DNA from: Tetraselmis striata
Lineage: Eukaryota; Chlorophyta; Chlorodendrophyceae; Chlorodendrales; Chlorodendraceae
Assembly: GCA_006384855.1 (NCBI GenBank)
Contig: VCJN01000406.1
Location: 1 to 64,000 of the forward strand
Length of the DNA stretch: 64,000 bases
Direction of reading: 5' to 3'
This document shows positions 12,097 to 24,642 of the stretch, in pieces. The notes beneath the pieces are model-generated. The model did no database searches, was not told where the DNA came from, and was given only the letters and a program-made list of their open reading frames with translations. Made by a program: the position numbers and the translations under genes. Numbering within the stretch: the stretch's first letter is position 1; each line of letters opens with the position of its first letter.

Positions 12097-13656
12097 TCAA
12101 CAGTCTGCCCAGCCACTCCCATTGCATTGTGTCAATAAGCGAGGGGCAGTAAACCGCTGGCAAGCATAACATGCATGTGCCTCCGGCCAGTAGGGGTACC
12201 CGGATGCGAACATCCCACTGCCTTCGATGGGAGTGCTCACTCCTCCGAGTTTGCCGCGATTTGACTCGTGACGAAACGATTCGAAATCGGGCTGGTAGGC
12301 CGTAACGTTCTCGGGCGCACACGCTGAATCCATCACCCATACGTGCCCCGCACCCTGCGCCGCTCTCCACGCCGACATGAAGGCAGTTTGGAGTGTGGGT
12401 GGCCCTACCCCGGAGAGAACTTTCTCCTCCTCCTCGGGGGTCAGGTCGTCGCTGGACGATTCAGCATCATCATCGATGGGTTCTTCCGGCAGTGTTGCCA
12501 TAACTGCATAACTGCTCCGACTGCCGGATTGCTCTCTGCTTTCGCGTCGCCGGGGTACTTGAGTTTCAGTGCCTTGATTTTGGTGCGTTGATATGCCACC
12601 ATCGCAGAGTCGCTTGCGGTGCACTGGCTGGTCATGTGTTTCTCGCCGCACGCTGCGAAGCTGCCAAAGAACGGGGACTTGCGGAACTTGCCACGAGACT
12701 TCTCCTTGCCACCGGTCGGACCCGTGAAGAATGCCCTAGCGCCGTGCATCGCCGGTGGTGCGATAGATGGGGCAGGGCTCTCCGTGCCGCCGTCAAGACC
12801 AGCGTGGTGTCGTAGCTCAGCGAACACCGCTGCGGCGCCGCACCGGTGTATATCGAGAGCAGAGGACACAATGGTCTTGATGGTGTTGTACCGGCCCGGA
12901 GATGGTATGCCCTTTAGCACAGCTTGGATGATCATCGAATCGCGGAGTCAGTCGTCAGCAGCCATGGCCGCGTCATACGCGGTCACCGCCGCCCACTTGG
13001 TGTGGAGCCACTTGATGAGTGTCTCCTTGGATTCGTCAAGAGGTCGCATCACCTCGTTTAGGAGGTTCATCGTGTAGTGCATGTCCTGCATGTCGAGACG
13101 ATGACAGAGCAGGTTGGCCCATGCCACAGCGCCACGGTTGGTCGCGGTTGAGTCTTTCAGCAGTCGTAGCTCTGACCGTGCCTCGGTGTGTCCCAGCGTC
13201 ATTTGCACCAGTAGGTTGTATAGGTGCCCCTAGAGTGCTGGGTTGATCTCGGGATCATCAGCCCCCATGACCATTTGAGCCAGTACCTCGGGAATCATGA
13301 GAGTGGCGAATGACACGAGTGCCTCTTTCCACTCGGCGAATCCCATCGGTTGAGCCAGTTTCGAGGGGTTAAGTTTTACATTACGACATTTCTGGTCCAG
13401 TCCGCGGGTCATGCCTTTCTGTCAAGGCTTCCCATCCGCTAGGATAGCCGCACTGATCGTCTGGCGACGAGCTGCCGGAGAGCGGTACGCTTCCGCTTGC
13501 GAACCGCCGAGATAACTGCATGTTTCGGACCGTCGTTCGGGTGGCGCCACGGCCGTATGTATGGCGCGACATTACGGAGCTTTCATCGCATGTAGACATG
13601 GCGGATCCCGTCAGCGCTGCCTCGTCCTTGCCCGTTGGGGGTGTTGGTGTCGTCAT
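12097..13656 (-). pseudogene. gag: Copia Gag and protease region
   Basis: Minus-strand frames 13656-13381, 13412-13230, 13208-12948 and 12935-12441/12651-12097 together resemble a Copia Gag (UBN2-like helices, e.g. RLDMQDMHYTMNLLNEVMRP) followed by a zinc-knuckle remnant. In CGEKHMTSQC the usual first Cys is missing. A protease-like segment beginning VWVMDSACAPENV follows; the family motif is a D-S/T-G/A triad. Start proposed at the MTTPTPPTGK methionine near 13656. Several frame breaks. Confidence 0.65.
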
Positions 13657-14073
13657 GGCGGGCGCCTGTGCGCCTGCTGGCGCTGGATTCCGATCCGGCG
13701 GAAAGATTGCCTCTGCGACGGTCTTCTGTGTGCCGGCATCACGAGTATATTATTTATAATTTTGTACCACTATCGCCTCGTATAGTAGCTAACACCTCGT
13801 ACACAGATACCGGTACTGTATTGACGAGCAGCACGCGGTCTGCGGGGGAGCCAACTGCGGGTTTTCGCAGCTAGACAGCGTAGATTTTGCATCAGAATGT
13901 ACGGGGTCGGTTGGGACCGAAAGATCCAACAGATGACAGCACAGTGACCGGTCTGGCGGGGCCCGTACACGGACATAGGCGAATCAAATCATACAGAGAA
14001 TTACATACGTTCAGTTACAGACAAATGCATGAGACATCACAAGCACGGTATAAAATTGCCACTAGGTCGGGAC

Positions 14074-15058
14074 CTAAGTTGCGTCCTGGGAGAAATCTGA
14101 GTTGGTGTCGGGTGATGAACCGTCACCGTCACTATCGTCCAGCTCGTCTTCTTCGGCAAGTGTCAGGATCGCACGCGACACGGACAGAACGTGCTCCTCA
14201 TCCAGCCCCATATAGCGAAGCTGAGCAGAGGTTGACTTCCAGCCACCGTGCTGGCCCCATGTTGCAAACGGGATGTCCGCGTTAGCAGCGGCGGAAGCGC
14301 CGCCACTCCGGCTGGATTGGGTGCCGAACCGGGTCAGGAAAGCGGCCTCGGTTATCGCAGGGGTGAGCAGCGGGCTCAACCACCGCGCGAGGTAGCGTCT
14401 GAACGTGGGGTACTCAATAGGGGAGGAGGAGGGGACTATCCCTAGCTCTCCCTTGTGCCGTAGGACTGTGCCGCCGAACCCGGGGAACACTGGCAGGGTG
14501 GGTGCAGCCCAACGGATCATGACGGCATGATACCGGCGCATGAGTCCATAGACGCACACCACGGCGCCGGGCATCCTAGCGACACGCACCTTGCCACATA
14601 GGCGGTACCGGTCGTTCTTGCGCTTGACGAAGCGGAATTCGAGGTAAGTCGAGAGGAAGGAGACGTCCTCCCACCGAAGGACCCGGAGGTCGTTAACGTT
14701 GTAGCGGCAGAACTCCTGCGGCGACTGCTACTTTCCAAGAACAAATACCTGAGTCGTCCCGGCAGCGAAGCCGGACGAGCTTCGCGATGTCAGACCATGC
14801 GAAGGGTTCCTTGGCGTTCTTCACGGCGAGCCCCAGGGTGCGCTTGGCTGCCGCCCTGACCGAGGCGCAACACGGTGACAAGGTAGGACTGGGATGCATA
14901 TTCAGCCGGTGCATCTGCAATACCGCCGCAGATGCGGACCTGATCACGGAATAACTATTGGTAGACGGGGCGTCCAACCGAGCTTGTAAAAACATGGCCA
15001 CCAAGATCGGAGCCGCTGGCATTGAGCACATGGGGGGTGTCCGAGCTTCGCAAAACAT
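14074..15058 (-). pseudogene. DIRS tyrosine recombinase
   Basis: Two minus-strand frames (15058-14693 and 14589-14074) give the N-terminal helical part and the catalytic part of a tyrosine recombinase. The catalytic part shows SSRSGGASAAANADIPFATW, then HGGWKS and a following Tyr (QLRYMGL), the arrangement seen in DIRS recombinases. It ends in an acidic tail (EEDELDDSDGDG). The recombinase inserts the circular cDNA of the element. A break between 14590 and 14690 separates the halves. The 3' part of this gene is repeated at 22951-23410 in copy B. Confidence 0.78.
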
Positions 15059-15351
15059 GACGAATCGATTCCATATGTAGACATAGCCACGATTAGAGCC
15101 GGATGCCCACTACCGTGGAGCCGACGTGATCAAAGCATTAAACAGTGAGGTGCCGGTCACATCGGAGGATTCCACCGGGCTACTCGGCCAGGCGGAGGAA
15201 CACCCACGGGTGATGGCCGACTCATGAGCTGTGACGGTCACACCGCCTTGGGTGTAGGCAGCGGTGGCGTGCCGGGGTGCGCCGCACGCCAGGCCGGCAG
15301 TCGACACGCAAGGCGAGGACGCGCCTGTTCATTGAGCAGCTCGGGCGGATG

Positions 15352-16569
15352 CTACCACTGCCCTCGCCAGAACTGAATAGCTCCTCGCCGCTGTCGAGCA
15401 TGACCCAATCGACCACACAGTTCAGCTAGGTGCCTACCGCCAGGCGCTACTAATGTCCACCAAGACTGACTAGGCAATAAAGGCACTATAACTGCAGCGA
15501 CCGCGCGATCAGACTTCAGCTTGCGCATAACCCGGCCAATGCAGCTAAATGGAGCATTAATCCAGCTGTTCACATTACCGCCCCATAAGTGGCTGAAAGC
15601 ATCGACGCCTTAGCATCCATGGCACCAGAACCGTGAGTAGAATCTCGGTACTTTATGGTTCAGATCAGATGCGAACCGGTCAATATGGTGAATGCCCCAC
15701 TTCAAGCTGAGGCGCCGAAAAACCTTGGGCAGCAGTTGCCAGTCGTCTTTGTCGAGCATCTTACAGATCTCGTCAGAGTCCGGATTCTCCTCTCGGGAGG
15801 CCCACACAATAGAGAGTGACGCTCCCAAGGAGAGACATAGGAAGTAGACTTGTTGAGCCACATAGTTCAGTGACATGCTCGAGCGTGAGCCGTGCCGGCA
15901 AACTGGTAGCATAATTTTATTATCTACCTGGACCTGCACTCGTCGGCATGCGATCATGTGTGACAAGACTTCAGGACAAAGAGTAGACCTCGAGTCTCAC
16001 AGTGTGTCGAGGACTCTACACGTTCCCACGGAAAGAAGAAGCCGTGAGTTTTCGCGACGGGGTCGGAGCTGACATCTGTCGGTCTGGCCAGGCCGCCCCA
16101 ACCGATACCCGAGGCATCAAATTCCAGAAAAAAACGGACAGCTTGCTATCCAGCAGGTCATGTACGATGCGTCTAGTGAACTGTTGCCTAGACACTTGCA
16201 CCGCCTGGTTCTATGTTGCGTAGCCCCGACCAGCTACCGGCGTTCCTGCACGGGGCACGTTATGCCTGCTGGGCATAACGTAATTTGCTGAATTGGACAA
16301 CATTCCAGACCAAAACTGAAGCTCCTCACGGGATTCCTCAGAGAGAGCAACATGATGACCCCATCGTTCAGCTTGAGCAATGTTGGCATACATACCTCTA
16401 GAAAATAGCCGAGCAACTGGGCCCAACGCCAGCTCATGGAAATCAATTTCCCAGTACAGCTGGCTAGGGCCTTGATTTTGTGGCGTCTGCGATGGCCATG
16501 CAGCATGGACTGGATATCGAGTTGAAGGGCATCCCATCGCTTCTGAGGCATAGAGAAGGTGCCAGCCAC
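15352..16569 (-). pseudogene. DIRS RNase H and connection domain
   Basis: Frames 16569-16234 and 16537-16211 carry the RT-to-RNase H connection (LASCTGKLISMSWRWAQLLG and EELQFWSGML). Frame 15966-15610 carries WQLLPKVFRRLSLKWGIHHI followed by DRFASDLNHKVPRFYSRFWC. This wGp-iDlFAs-n-k-p-rf-Sr pattern is the hallmark block between RNase H and recombinase in DIRS-like elements. Interrupted by stops and frame changes. Confidence 0.75.
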
Positions 16570-16639
16570 GGCGTCCAGATCAAACCCCAGGTGGGTGATG
16601 GTGGGGCTCGGGTTCAGACTGGATTTTTCGAAGTTGATG

Positions 16640-17423
16640 TTGACATGAGCGCGCTAAACATCGGCCAGCACTTGCTGAGTAGTCGAATGTGCCTTTCTGA
16701 CAGAGCTAGAGATGAACATCCAGTCATCTAGGTAGCATAGCATCCTGATGCCCCTACTGCGCGAGTGTCGCACCTGGACTCCCATGACCTTAGAAAAACA
16801 GTGGGGGGCATCGGATAGCCCAAAACACAGAACCCGCCAAGGATAGAATTTTCCTCTCCACTCGAACCCACTGTAAAGAGCAGCTCAGTCATGGAGGCGG
16901 ACATGATAATAGCCTTGAGTCAGGTCCATATTGGTCAGCATGTCACCGGGATTTACCAGGTCTGACAACTTAAATAACGACTCCATTTTGAAAGGAGTGT
17001 AAACCAAATGCTTGTTGACATGACGATGGTCACAGATGAGCCTGAGACCACCATGGGGTTTAGGAACCACACCCAAGGGATTCAGGACCACATGACGTAC
17101 AGATTCTTCTCATGACGTACAGATTCTTCTCTGATATGGCCCAGCGGCAACAGTAGAGCGATCTGCCCATCAATAAAATAAGGGTGCTGAAGAGCAGAAG
17201 GGTGATTTGGTAGATGGCTCGATGGAGCGGGTCCATCAGCCCAATTCATACGGTAGCCATGTCTGACCCAATCTCTCACCTGACTGCTATCTCTGACTGA
17301 GTCAGTGATGCTGTCCCAAAATTGCCAGCCTTTACGGATAACACCGGGAGATTCCACAGGAGAATTTGTGTCCAGAGCCGGCTCATGAGGGAGCTCAAAA
17401 TTAGCTGACGATAAAACTGGCAC
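16640..17423 (-). pseudogene. DIRS reverse transcriptase
   Basis: Frame 17423-17082 is the front of the DIRS reverse transcriptase region. It continues in another frame with NPLGVVPKPHGGLRLICDHR and the GYYHVRL block (17091-16885). The catalytic YLDD lies at codons 16723-16734, followed by DWMFISSS. A 20-base exact tandem duplication at 17091-17110/17111-17130 sits at the first frame break and, not being a multiple of three, explains it. Another stop follows the GYYHVRLHD segment. Confidence 0.85.
17091..17130. repeat. 20-bp tandem duplication in the DIRS reverse transcriptase
   Basis: CATGACGTACAGATTCTTCT occurs twice in a row with no mismatch. It disrupts the reading frame of the overlapping reverse transcriptase. 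Confidence 0.95.
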
Positions 17424-17818
17424 AAATTTCCAACGCCACAGACAGCATCATAGTGGTCAGCAAGCACTTTGGATGACTGCTGCATGAATCAAACATGGAG
17501 TTTGAAGTCGAAATTGTCTGAAACTGAAAATAACTGTATTCTCAAAACAAATATCGCTCCGTCACATTAGGAGATATGAAACGTCACACAAGGTGTGCTG
17601 TTCTTCATACAAATGAAATCACCAGCTAACTTCTGAAAAGTTGCGGAGACAACTGCCAGGGGCAGCACATGATAGCAGGGGCTATCATATGTATTAAACA
17701 CGAGGTATAACTCAGAGGTATACCACGAAACAGGTGATTCCCTTTGAGGGGAATCAGAGCTGCCACGACACGAGCATGAGCTCAACTCCCTGAGGAGGGC
17801 TAACATTCGCCCGGAGGC

Positions 17819-18923
17819 CTAACTGCAGCTACACGAAACACCATCACTAGCCAGGCCAAAAGGATTGCAGACTCCACAGGTTAAGCGACGTGCGCTCGGG
17901 CAGTCCCTACTGAAGTGACCCTTCCTATGGTAGCGGCGACATGTGATGTATGCAGCAGAAGACCGACCAGGTGGAGTCCCCTCCTCATGACGGCCGCCCT
18001 CCCTCCGGTTGTCGCTCCCACGGCGAGACGACTCAGGCTTGCGAGAAGAGGAAGCTGGCTTCGCGCGCGAAGAAGAAGAGGAAGGTTTCCTGGCCCTGAC
18101 CTTCTCAATCGCCTTCTTTAGCTCCTTGTTGGCCGCCGAGCCCTTCTCGCCGAGCGGGTCCACTGCATCAAACTCCCCGGCAACTTCCGCGCCGTACTCG
18201 CGCTCCACATGAAGCTTCTTGCCACGCTTGTTGCTCCGAAGAGCCACAGTGGCACACAACGCCAGAGCCGCGGTAATCGCCTTGAACAGCTCCGCAGACG
18301 AAGCCGGAGAGGGAGCATGGAGATCGGTGCCGTCCTCCACCAGGTCACGCAGAGGCTCCTCCGCCGGTGCCAAAAGGTCATGGATCTTGAAGATATCGTC
18401 TAGGCCGCGTTGAAGAATACGCGCATCAGCGGTATGGCGGCGGTGAACATTTCCATCTTTGTCGAGCCAGCCATCCTCGGGTGCGTTGATGGTGCGAGAC
18501 GGCACTTCCGCAGCCGGGGGTTGAGCTGGCCTCTTGCCTTTGCGATCGTAGTCGGCGTCCCCTTCCGCAACGCGTTTCGAAGCTGAAGCCGAAGTGGACG
18601 CGACCGCATGCCTTAGCTCTGAAATCTCACGTTCGATACGAAGTAGAGCTGCAGAAATAGAGGTATCAGCTACTGCCTGTCTAGCGGCGACGAGAGGGGG
18701 GGGACTCAAGTACCTCGTTTGCAGGTGGAGTATCACCACCTAGGACAGCGAGATGATTTTCGCGCGTAACGAGTTGCTCACGAAGAGCTTTGCGAGACTC
18801 AAGTTACTCATTCCAAACGAGTTCAAACCCGTCCACCGCTAAAACAGGGACGAGAAAGCACGGCGACATCACCACGAGCGAGACAAGCAGCCACGCCCAA
18901 GACGGACTCGCGAAGCGAGCCAT
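17819..18923 (-). pseudogene. gag: DIRS Gag-like protein, copy A
   Basis: Same protein as the intact copy at 44086-45135. It starts with a hydrophobic segment (ASPSWAWLLVSLVVMSPCFL), then an acidic/helical middle and a basic Ser-rich tail with a zinc knuckle. Three lesions are visible: a TTA-to-TAA stop after FELVWNE (about 18806), an expanded G run (9 versus 5 in copy D) at about 18697-18705 that shifts the frame, and a knuckle that reads CRRYHRKGHFSRDC, so the second zinc-binding Cys has become Tyr. The stop after SARR is also lost, extending the tail. Confidence 0.7.
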
Positions 18924-21226
18924 GGTGAGTGCCGGGATCACACACGCGACAAAACGCAGAAGAGATTTGAATTCGGAGTTGAAGATGAAACGAAACTGTA
19001 CCTGTCGTAGAAGACAATATAGTCGGGTGCCTTCCAACAACTGTAGGCGCTCCCGGTCTGCGGCCGCCCTTATTTATACTCGGATAAAGGGCGCCGCCGG
19101 ACCGGCGCAGGCCGGTCCATGCGGACCGGGCCGGCAGGGTCGTCACATAACCCTGACGGCGCTGCGAAAATCATGGTCTCCTAGGTCGTTTCTCCCAAGG
19201 AAACCCTACAGTTTTATCGGCACTTATGCCGGGCACTTATGCCAGGGACTTATGCCGATTTTCGATGTGACTTCCTCATAAGCATAACCACTTATGTTAT
19301 GTCATAAGGTTCCTGGAATAACTTATGCCTTATGCCCAGCCATGGTACTGTCATGTAGCGCTAATCCTTGTGACATGCCATGACCTAGTCGCTAAAACGG
19401 CGCCATAGCCCCGGATCAGCATGGCCGGATATACCCAACTGTAGGTTTGAGAACCCTCGGACGATCCGACGGCGGCCTAAGCCGCGGTGCGGTTCTCAGG
19501 CGGTTCTTTCTGGCCCAGCGATACTCGTCGCTCGCTCAACGAGACTCGATCGGCCCGGTACCCCGGTACCGCAGCGAGGGTTCTTTCGCCTCAAAGAACT
19601 CCGCGAAGGCGTACGAGGCAGTTCTTTCAGACGAAATAACTCTTCCAGCAATACTCGCGGTTCTTTGTCCAGATTGGCCGCCGCGCGCCGTCCGGGGCCC
19701 CAACGCGCTTGTCCGGGATTTGTTCAGCTGCCAGTGCCAGTGCCAGTGCCATCCGCGCGAGCTGCGCGGCTGGTGGCCCACCTAGCGCTACATATAGTCG
19801 CCACCTGCCTGGTAGAGTGGTAGTCGCTACGTACACAAAATTACTCGTACTGGTAGGGATCGGCAGGATATGTGACTGGTGGAGTCAACACCGACGCAAA
19901 TAGGCACGAAGGCACTACCTGCGCCTTCCCGGGGCAGATGTCGCCGCAGAGCGCGCAAAACGGCACCGGCAGGCGCCGCACGGCCGCCGCCTATATTTAT
20001 CATCGCCGCCGCTGCGATGCCGCCATCAGAAATGCATTGCCTCGATTTCACAGCCCGCGCCGGGTGCCCAGCACCAGTGCAAATATAGTCGATATTGGCG
20101 TTCGGAGCGTGTAGTAGTTACATTATCAAGCAGTGGAGGCGGGGCGCCATCGCTCCGCCAAGCACTACGCGAAGAAGTCCTACGGAGAGCCCGCGTCGCA
20201 TAATTCGGCGCGAAATAAACTTTTAAATATTTGCGATCATGTTATGCCGGGCAGACGATGGATAGACTGTTGATCCAGCCTGGGGGTCGGACCTCCCTTA
20301 TCTGTAACGGCGCGCGGGCGGGCACACTAACCTCCGCTCCACAACACCTTTGTGACACGCACCAGCATACTGCTACAACGGGTATTCGCCGCTTAAACGA
20401 CTCGAAGGCGCGACACGTTCGGAATGTTCGGAATGTTTGCATTAGCACTGAGTATGGCAGCCGCTACTTTGTTTGGCACTCGTCGGCCTAATGCGGAGTT
20501 ACATCATATATAGTCTCTGGCAAACTGTGCATGCTGTGAAAAAAAAATTGCGCATCGCATATAACTTGCATAGATGTTTTATCTTTAGTCCGCTCCAGGT
20601 GCTGACACACATTCGTGACTACGATTTGAAATTCATGTTATATATTGAGACTTTCTTTGGCTCTTTTCTGCATATTGCTGACATGCAAGGCTGAGAAGAT
20701 GGAATGGCAAACTGCGGCGGTCGTTCGGCAAATGTTTGTTGAGCTGTGCCCAGTGGCAAACCTCAATTTGTACATTTCATCCGCTTTGCTTATCTCAAGG
20801 ACAAGTTCATTATTGGAGGCAATTAAATAACAAAGGATTTTCATGGAGTACCTTTGGTTGTTGGCAAGTCCCGTCTTGCTAATCGCTGCTACTCGTAGTA
20901 TTGCCAAGTGCGGCATCCCCGCCATGAAACGTCATATTGACCACTTCAGTACTACAAACTGCGTCCGAACTGCCCGCCGAGCATCACCAATTGCCAAATA
21001 TTATTACTTGACTCAGGTTGTCCGGAAGATTAACCGGGGACTTGGGCAACAGATTGGCAAAATATATCAAAGGTGCACTAATGTGAGTCTCAGATCTGCT
21101 TTCCAAATAGTACATGCATACAATCAGCTGAAATATATTAGGTAATTGACTACCATCACCCAATGACCTGCGCTCCAACATGCACACGTCACAGTCACTC
21201 TGACACCTGCGAGAAATGCACAACCA

Positions 21227-21270
21227 AAATGTTTCCATACTTATCAGGCAGCGTAAGTATGGAAACATTT
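21227..21270. repeat. Perfect 17-bp inverted repeat with 10-base loop
   Basis: AAATGTTTCCATACTTA (21227-21243) is followed after 10 bases by its exact reverse complement (21254-21270). It could be the core of a small foldback element, a terminator-like hairpin or a small-RNA precursor; nothing next to it decides which. Confidence 0.85.
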
Positions 21271-22249
21271 AAATTACCTGGCTCATGCAGCATCCGTCTC
21301 TCGTGTAGTATTATGTGAAATGAAAATACTAATTATTGCGACATTTTTCCGCTAGTGATGTGTGCAGCGGCAACACCGCGCCGGCGACACTGAGCGAATC
21401 ATTATGGGAGGACAAAAGAGCAGGAAGTTATGGACATGTACGTATCCGTGATGCGGCCCACGAGCAATATAACAGTAGTGCCACATTGAGCTAGATATTT
21501 ATAAATATATTGCATCTCTTTTCCATGAATAAGAATGGCAAATATGGTGTAACATGACGTGTTTCATTTGTGCAGTTGGTGTGTAATAAGGAAGTCACAC
21601 CAACTAGTGCTGTCATGTCAATCGCTCCTTCTACATTAACAACCACAGCCGCCACACAATGGCCACGCTTGCTAACTTGATGTCAACGCATGACACCGTA
21701 CTCACGGGCATGTTTAATCTGCCCTCTCTGCTCTACCATGCATGGTGTATGTTACACAATGCAACAAGATATCAGCGTGCAGGTGTGTTGATGGAGCGAT
21801 AGAGTATTCAATATGTCCATTATGACTGCTTAACAGTTTGAAAATTAATGTGAGTATGTAACTACTACTGGCACCGTTTGCTGCGGACTACACATCAGGC
21901 GCATCATAAACATACCTGGCACATCACGCTTAGCAGCGCCAGCCGGCATGGCACAAGCATGTGGTGCGGCTTAATAAACATAAATAGCGCAGCATAGTGG
22001 GCAGCATTAGCCGAGATAGCACAGCATATAGCGCGGCTTCAAAATGTTTGGCACAGCATACAGAGCAGCACCAGCTGCCCGGACGCAGCATCGCAAGCAA
22101 CTTTTTAAAATATGCTAAGGCAAATCTTGTGTAGCAACTCATATGGCAGGCCCGTATGACAATATGCGATTATGCAATGTTATGACTGTGATGCACGGTT
22201 GGCTATTTGATCCCAATCTTTGGTTGTGGTTGTCGCGCCGTATCCCCCT

Positions 22250-22267
22250 CCCCCCCCCCCCCCCCCC
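22250..22267. repeat. C18 homopolymer run
   Basis: Eighteen C following ATCCCCCT; non-coding context. Confidence 0.95.
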
Positions 22268-22950
22268 GGTCCTATATCGATAAACCCGTTGTCATATTCC
22301 TCCAACATGCAATGTTGTGGACAGAGTGATGTGAATACACAGTACTTACAATGTGAATCTATGATGTCCATGCTGTCGGCAGCTGTGGCTGTGGTCAAGG
22401 AGGGACGGCACCTTGTCGGTTGCTTGAAGACCAACTCAAAGAGACCTACATTTCTGCACCAAGGACTGCAGCATCATAAAGCCATCCACATCAAATCCAA
22501 CCACTATTACATATTAACTGCTATGATATTAACGATTTTATATTAATTGCTCACCGATCAGACTCTATACCGCCCTCCTGGGCTTCTCCCGCCGCCTCTT
22601 TATTTACCTAACTTGTACAGGGATAAGAATTACGTGGCCCCGTGAATCCTGCTCGGCAGCGTTCGAGCGGGAACATGGATATCTTTATGTGCCTAGCCTG
22701 TACAGGGATACGCTAGGCGTCGACCAGTAGGGTTTGCAGTTCTGTGCGCGAGTTATTTTTCGGGCCCGCGAGAGAGTAAGATCCAACGGCGCTAACACGG
22801 TCGCCAAGTCTCGCTGGGTATCGCTCAGCGTCGATATCGCTCGCTGATCTATCGCTGAGCGGTATAAATATATAAAGAAATGAGGTTCTTTATTGGGGTT
22901 CTCTACTCTCTACCTTGCATGGCAGTAGTGTTTCAGACGCCGATCGAGCA

Positions 22951-23927
22951 GTTTTTGCAGCTAGACAGCGTAGATTTTGCATCAGGATGTACGGGGTCGG
23001 CTGGGACCGAAAGATCCAACAGATGACAGCACAGTGACCGGTCTGGCGGGGCCCGTACACGGACATAGGCGAATCAAATCATACAGAGAATTACATACGT
23101 CCAGTTACAGACAAATGCATGGGACATCACAAGCACGGTATAAAATTGCCACTGGGTCGGGACCTAAGTAGCGTCCTGGGAGAAATCTGAGTTGGTGTCG
23201 GGTGATGAACCGTCACCGTCACTATCGTCTAGCTCGTCTTCTTCGGCAAGTGTCATGATCGCACGCGACACGGACAGAACGTGCTTCGTTCCTCATCCAG
23301 TCCGACCCATATAGCGGAGCTGAGCTGAGGTTTACTTCCAGCCACCGTGATGGCCCCATGTTGCAAACGGGATGTCCGCGTTAGCGGCGGCGGAAGCGCC
23401 ACCACTCCGGATGGGACCGAAAGATCCACGACTAGTACGGGGCCGCCATACCGGATGGTGTCCGGAAAGGCGCCGCGCGTCCCGAGCCCCCGCCGGTAGG
23501 TGTAAATTACATGCATGCCACCAGCGATCATGTGGCTCATCAGGACAGTACATTCCGCTATGCTGCTCCCGGCCTCTCATCACGGCCAAGACCCTAGAAA
23601 AGCCCAACTATTTGTTGCAGCACCTGGGCTTATCGGACACGCTACACCCCTGTGGGATGGCGTATATCAATACTGATATTCACTCCCCACCTCAAGCGCT
23701 TTCACAATTAACCAGACTTTCCCTAATCTAAATCGAGCAGCATCCGGAAACGTACCACACAAGTGAATAGATGTCTCCGGGTGGGCGGGTGGGAGACAAT
23801 ATAGTCGGGTGCCTTCCAACAACTGAAGGGTCCGGCAACAACCCGGCACGCAGGGTCGTCACATAACCGTGACTGCGCAGCGAAAACCAGGGTTTCCTAG
23901 GTCGTTCCTTCCAAGGAAACCCTACAG
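22951..23927 (-). mobile_element. DIRS-type element, copy B (deletion derivative)
   Basis: The left 460 bases (22951-23410) match the recombinase-gene end of copy A (13861-14310). The right part (about 23400-23927) matches copy C instead and closes with the shared terminal segment ending AAACCCTACAG. Reverse transcriptase, RNase H and Gag are absent. The recombinase fragment is frameshifted, so the element is non-autonomous. Confidence 0.8.
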
Positions 23928-24642
23928 TTCTGGAAATTCTGTCACTGGCCTGCAATTAAACTTGCAGAATGCTTCGGCAATTTGCTTGATGATGGATGAA
24001 ACGGAGCGTCGCCTACCAAGGGCTTTTCTTCGGGCGGCTTCGGTCGATGTCCCGGGGCGAACTTTACTTTACTTTACCAAGGGCTTTTCTGATACCTTCA
24101 ACCTTTCATAGTTGTTGTTAGTTCTGTTTGTAGTGCGCTTTTGTGAAAGCCCTATTGTAAAATTATGTTTCTGATACCTTCATCGCTGCGCCTAAACGGC
24201 CGTCGTAGAGACGCTGCAAGCGCGTTTCACCGGTGCCAGTCAGCCTGTCCCGGGGGCGGGAAAATGACGACAGCGATACCCGAGGCGAGGATTGCCGCGC
24301 CGCCAACAGCTCTCGGGGGGTTCTATCTGGCTTGTCGTTTCGGCGGCGAAGCGGCAGCAGCGCAGCAGATGTCATAGCGACTGTTCGATGTCGTCGTAGT
24401 TAGCATGAGTGCTGACGGTACAAGCATAATAGTCGCTAGAGGTCGCGTATATGTCGATACTGCATAATCTTGGCACGATATGTCTTGTTCTGTCGCGGCG
24501 GAAGGAAATCAGGTAGCCAAGACGGTAGCCGTTTCGCTTTAGTGTCTGCACTCGCCCGCTGCGGGCTCGCCTTTCGTAGTGCAGGTAACTGCACGGCAAT
24601 ATTGAGCGGCGTTTCCGAAACTTGGTTCGCCGAGTGCCGAGC
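23928..24642. other. Upstream flank of the sulfotransferase gene
   Basis: No gene recognised. Two short direct repeats (ACCAAGGGCTTTTCT at about 24017 and 24077; TGATACCTTCA at about 24089 and 24172) suggest small local duplications. The promoter of the gene starting at 24643 should lie here, but no element stands out. Confidence 0.4.

Larger units (their letters stand above)
9165..13656 (-). mobile_element. Degenerate Copia-type LTR retrotransposon
   Basis: On the minus strand, from right to left, are Gag, protease-like, integrase and reverse transcriptase/RNase H pieces in the Copia order (integrase before RT). All are interrupted by stops and frame changes. No matching pair of long terminal repeats was found by eye at either side, so the outer limits given are those of the coding remnants. 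Confidence 0.8.
13861..19211 (-). mobile_element. DIRS-type retrotransposon, copy A (longest, decayed)
   Basis: A 5.35-kb element read on the minus strand in the order Gag, reverse transcriptase, RNase H, tyrosine recombinase, as in DIRS elements. Its left end starts GTTTTCGCAGCTAGACAGCG, and its right end closes with a hairpin-forming segment ending AAACCCTACAG. Both ends carry TTTTCGCAGC in inverted orientation. The same two ends recur in copies B, C and D. There are no long terminal repeats and no target-site duplication, as expected for recombinase-mediated insertion. Confidence 0.85.
19212..22950. other. Region without a recognised gene
   Basis: No protein family recognised on either strand. 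It holds a 13-mer repeat GGCACTTATGCC-like (about 19217-19256, three imperfect copies), a GCCAGT microsatellite-like patch (19730-19750), a perfect 17-bp hairpin (21227-21270), a stretch of imperfect GCACAGCAT/GCAGC repeats (about 21915-22095) and a C18 run (22250-22267). From about 20500 to 22200 the sequence is clearly richer in A and T than its surroundings. Confidence 0.5.

Noticed and set aside
9000..13860. Long terminal repeats of the Copia element
   Set aside because: No direct repeat of LTR length could be found by eye on the two sides, so none is annotated.
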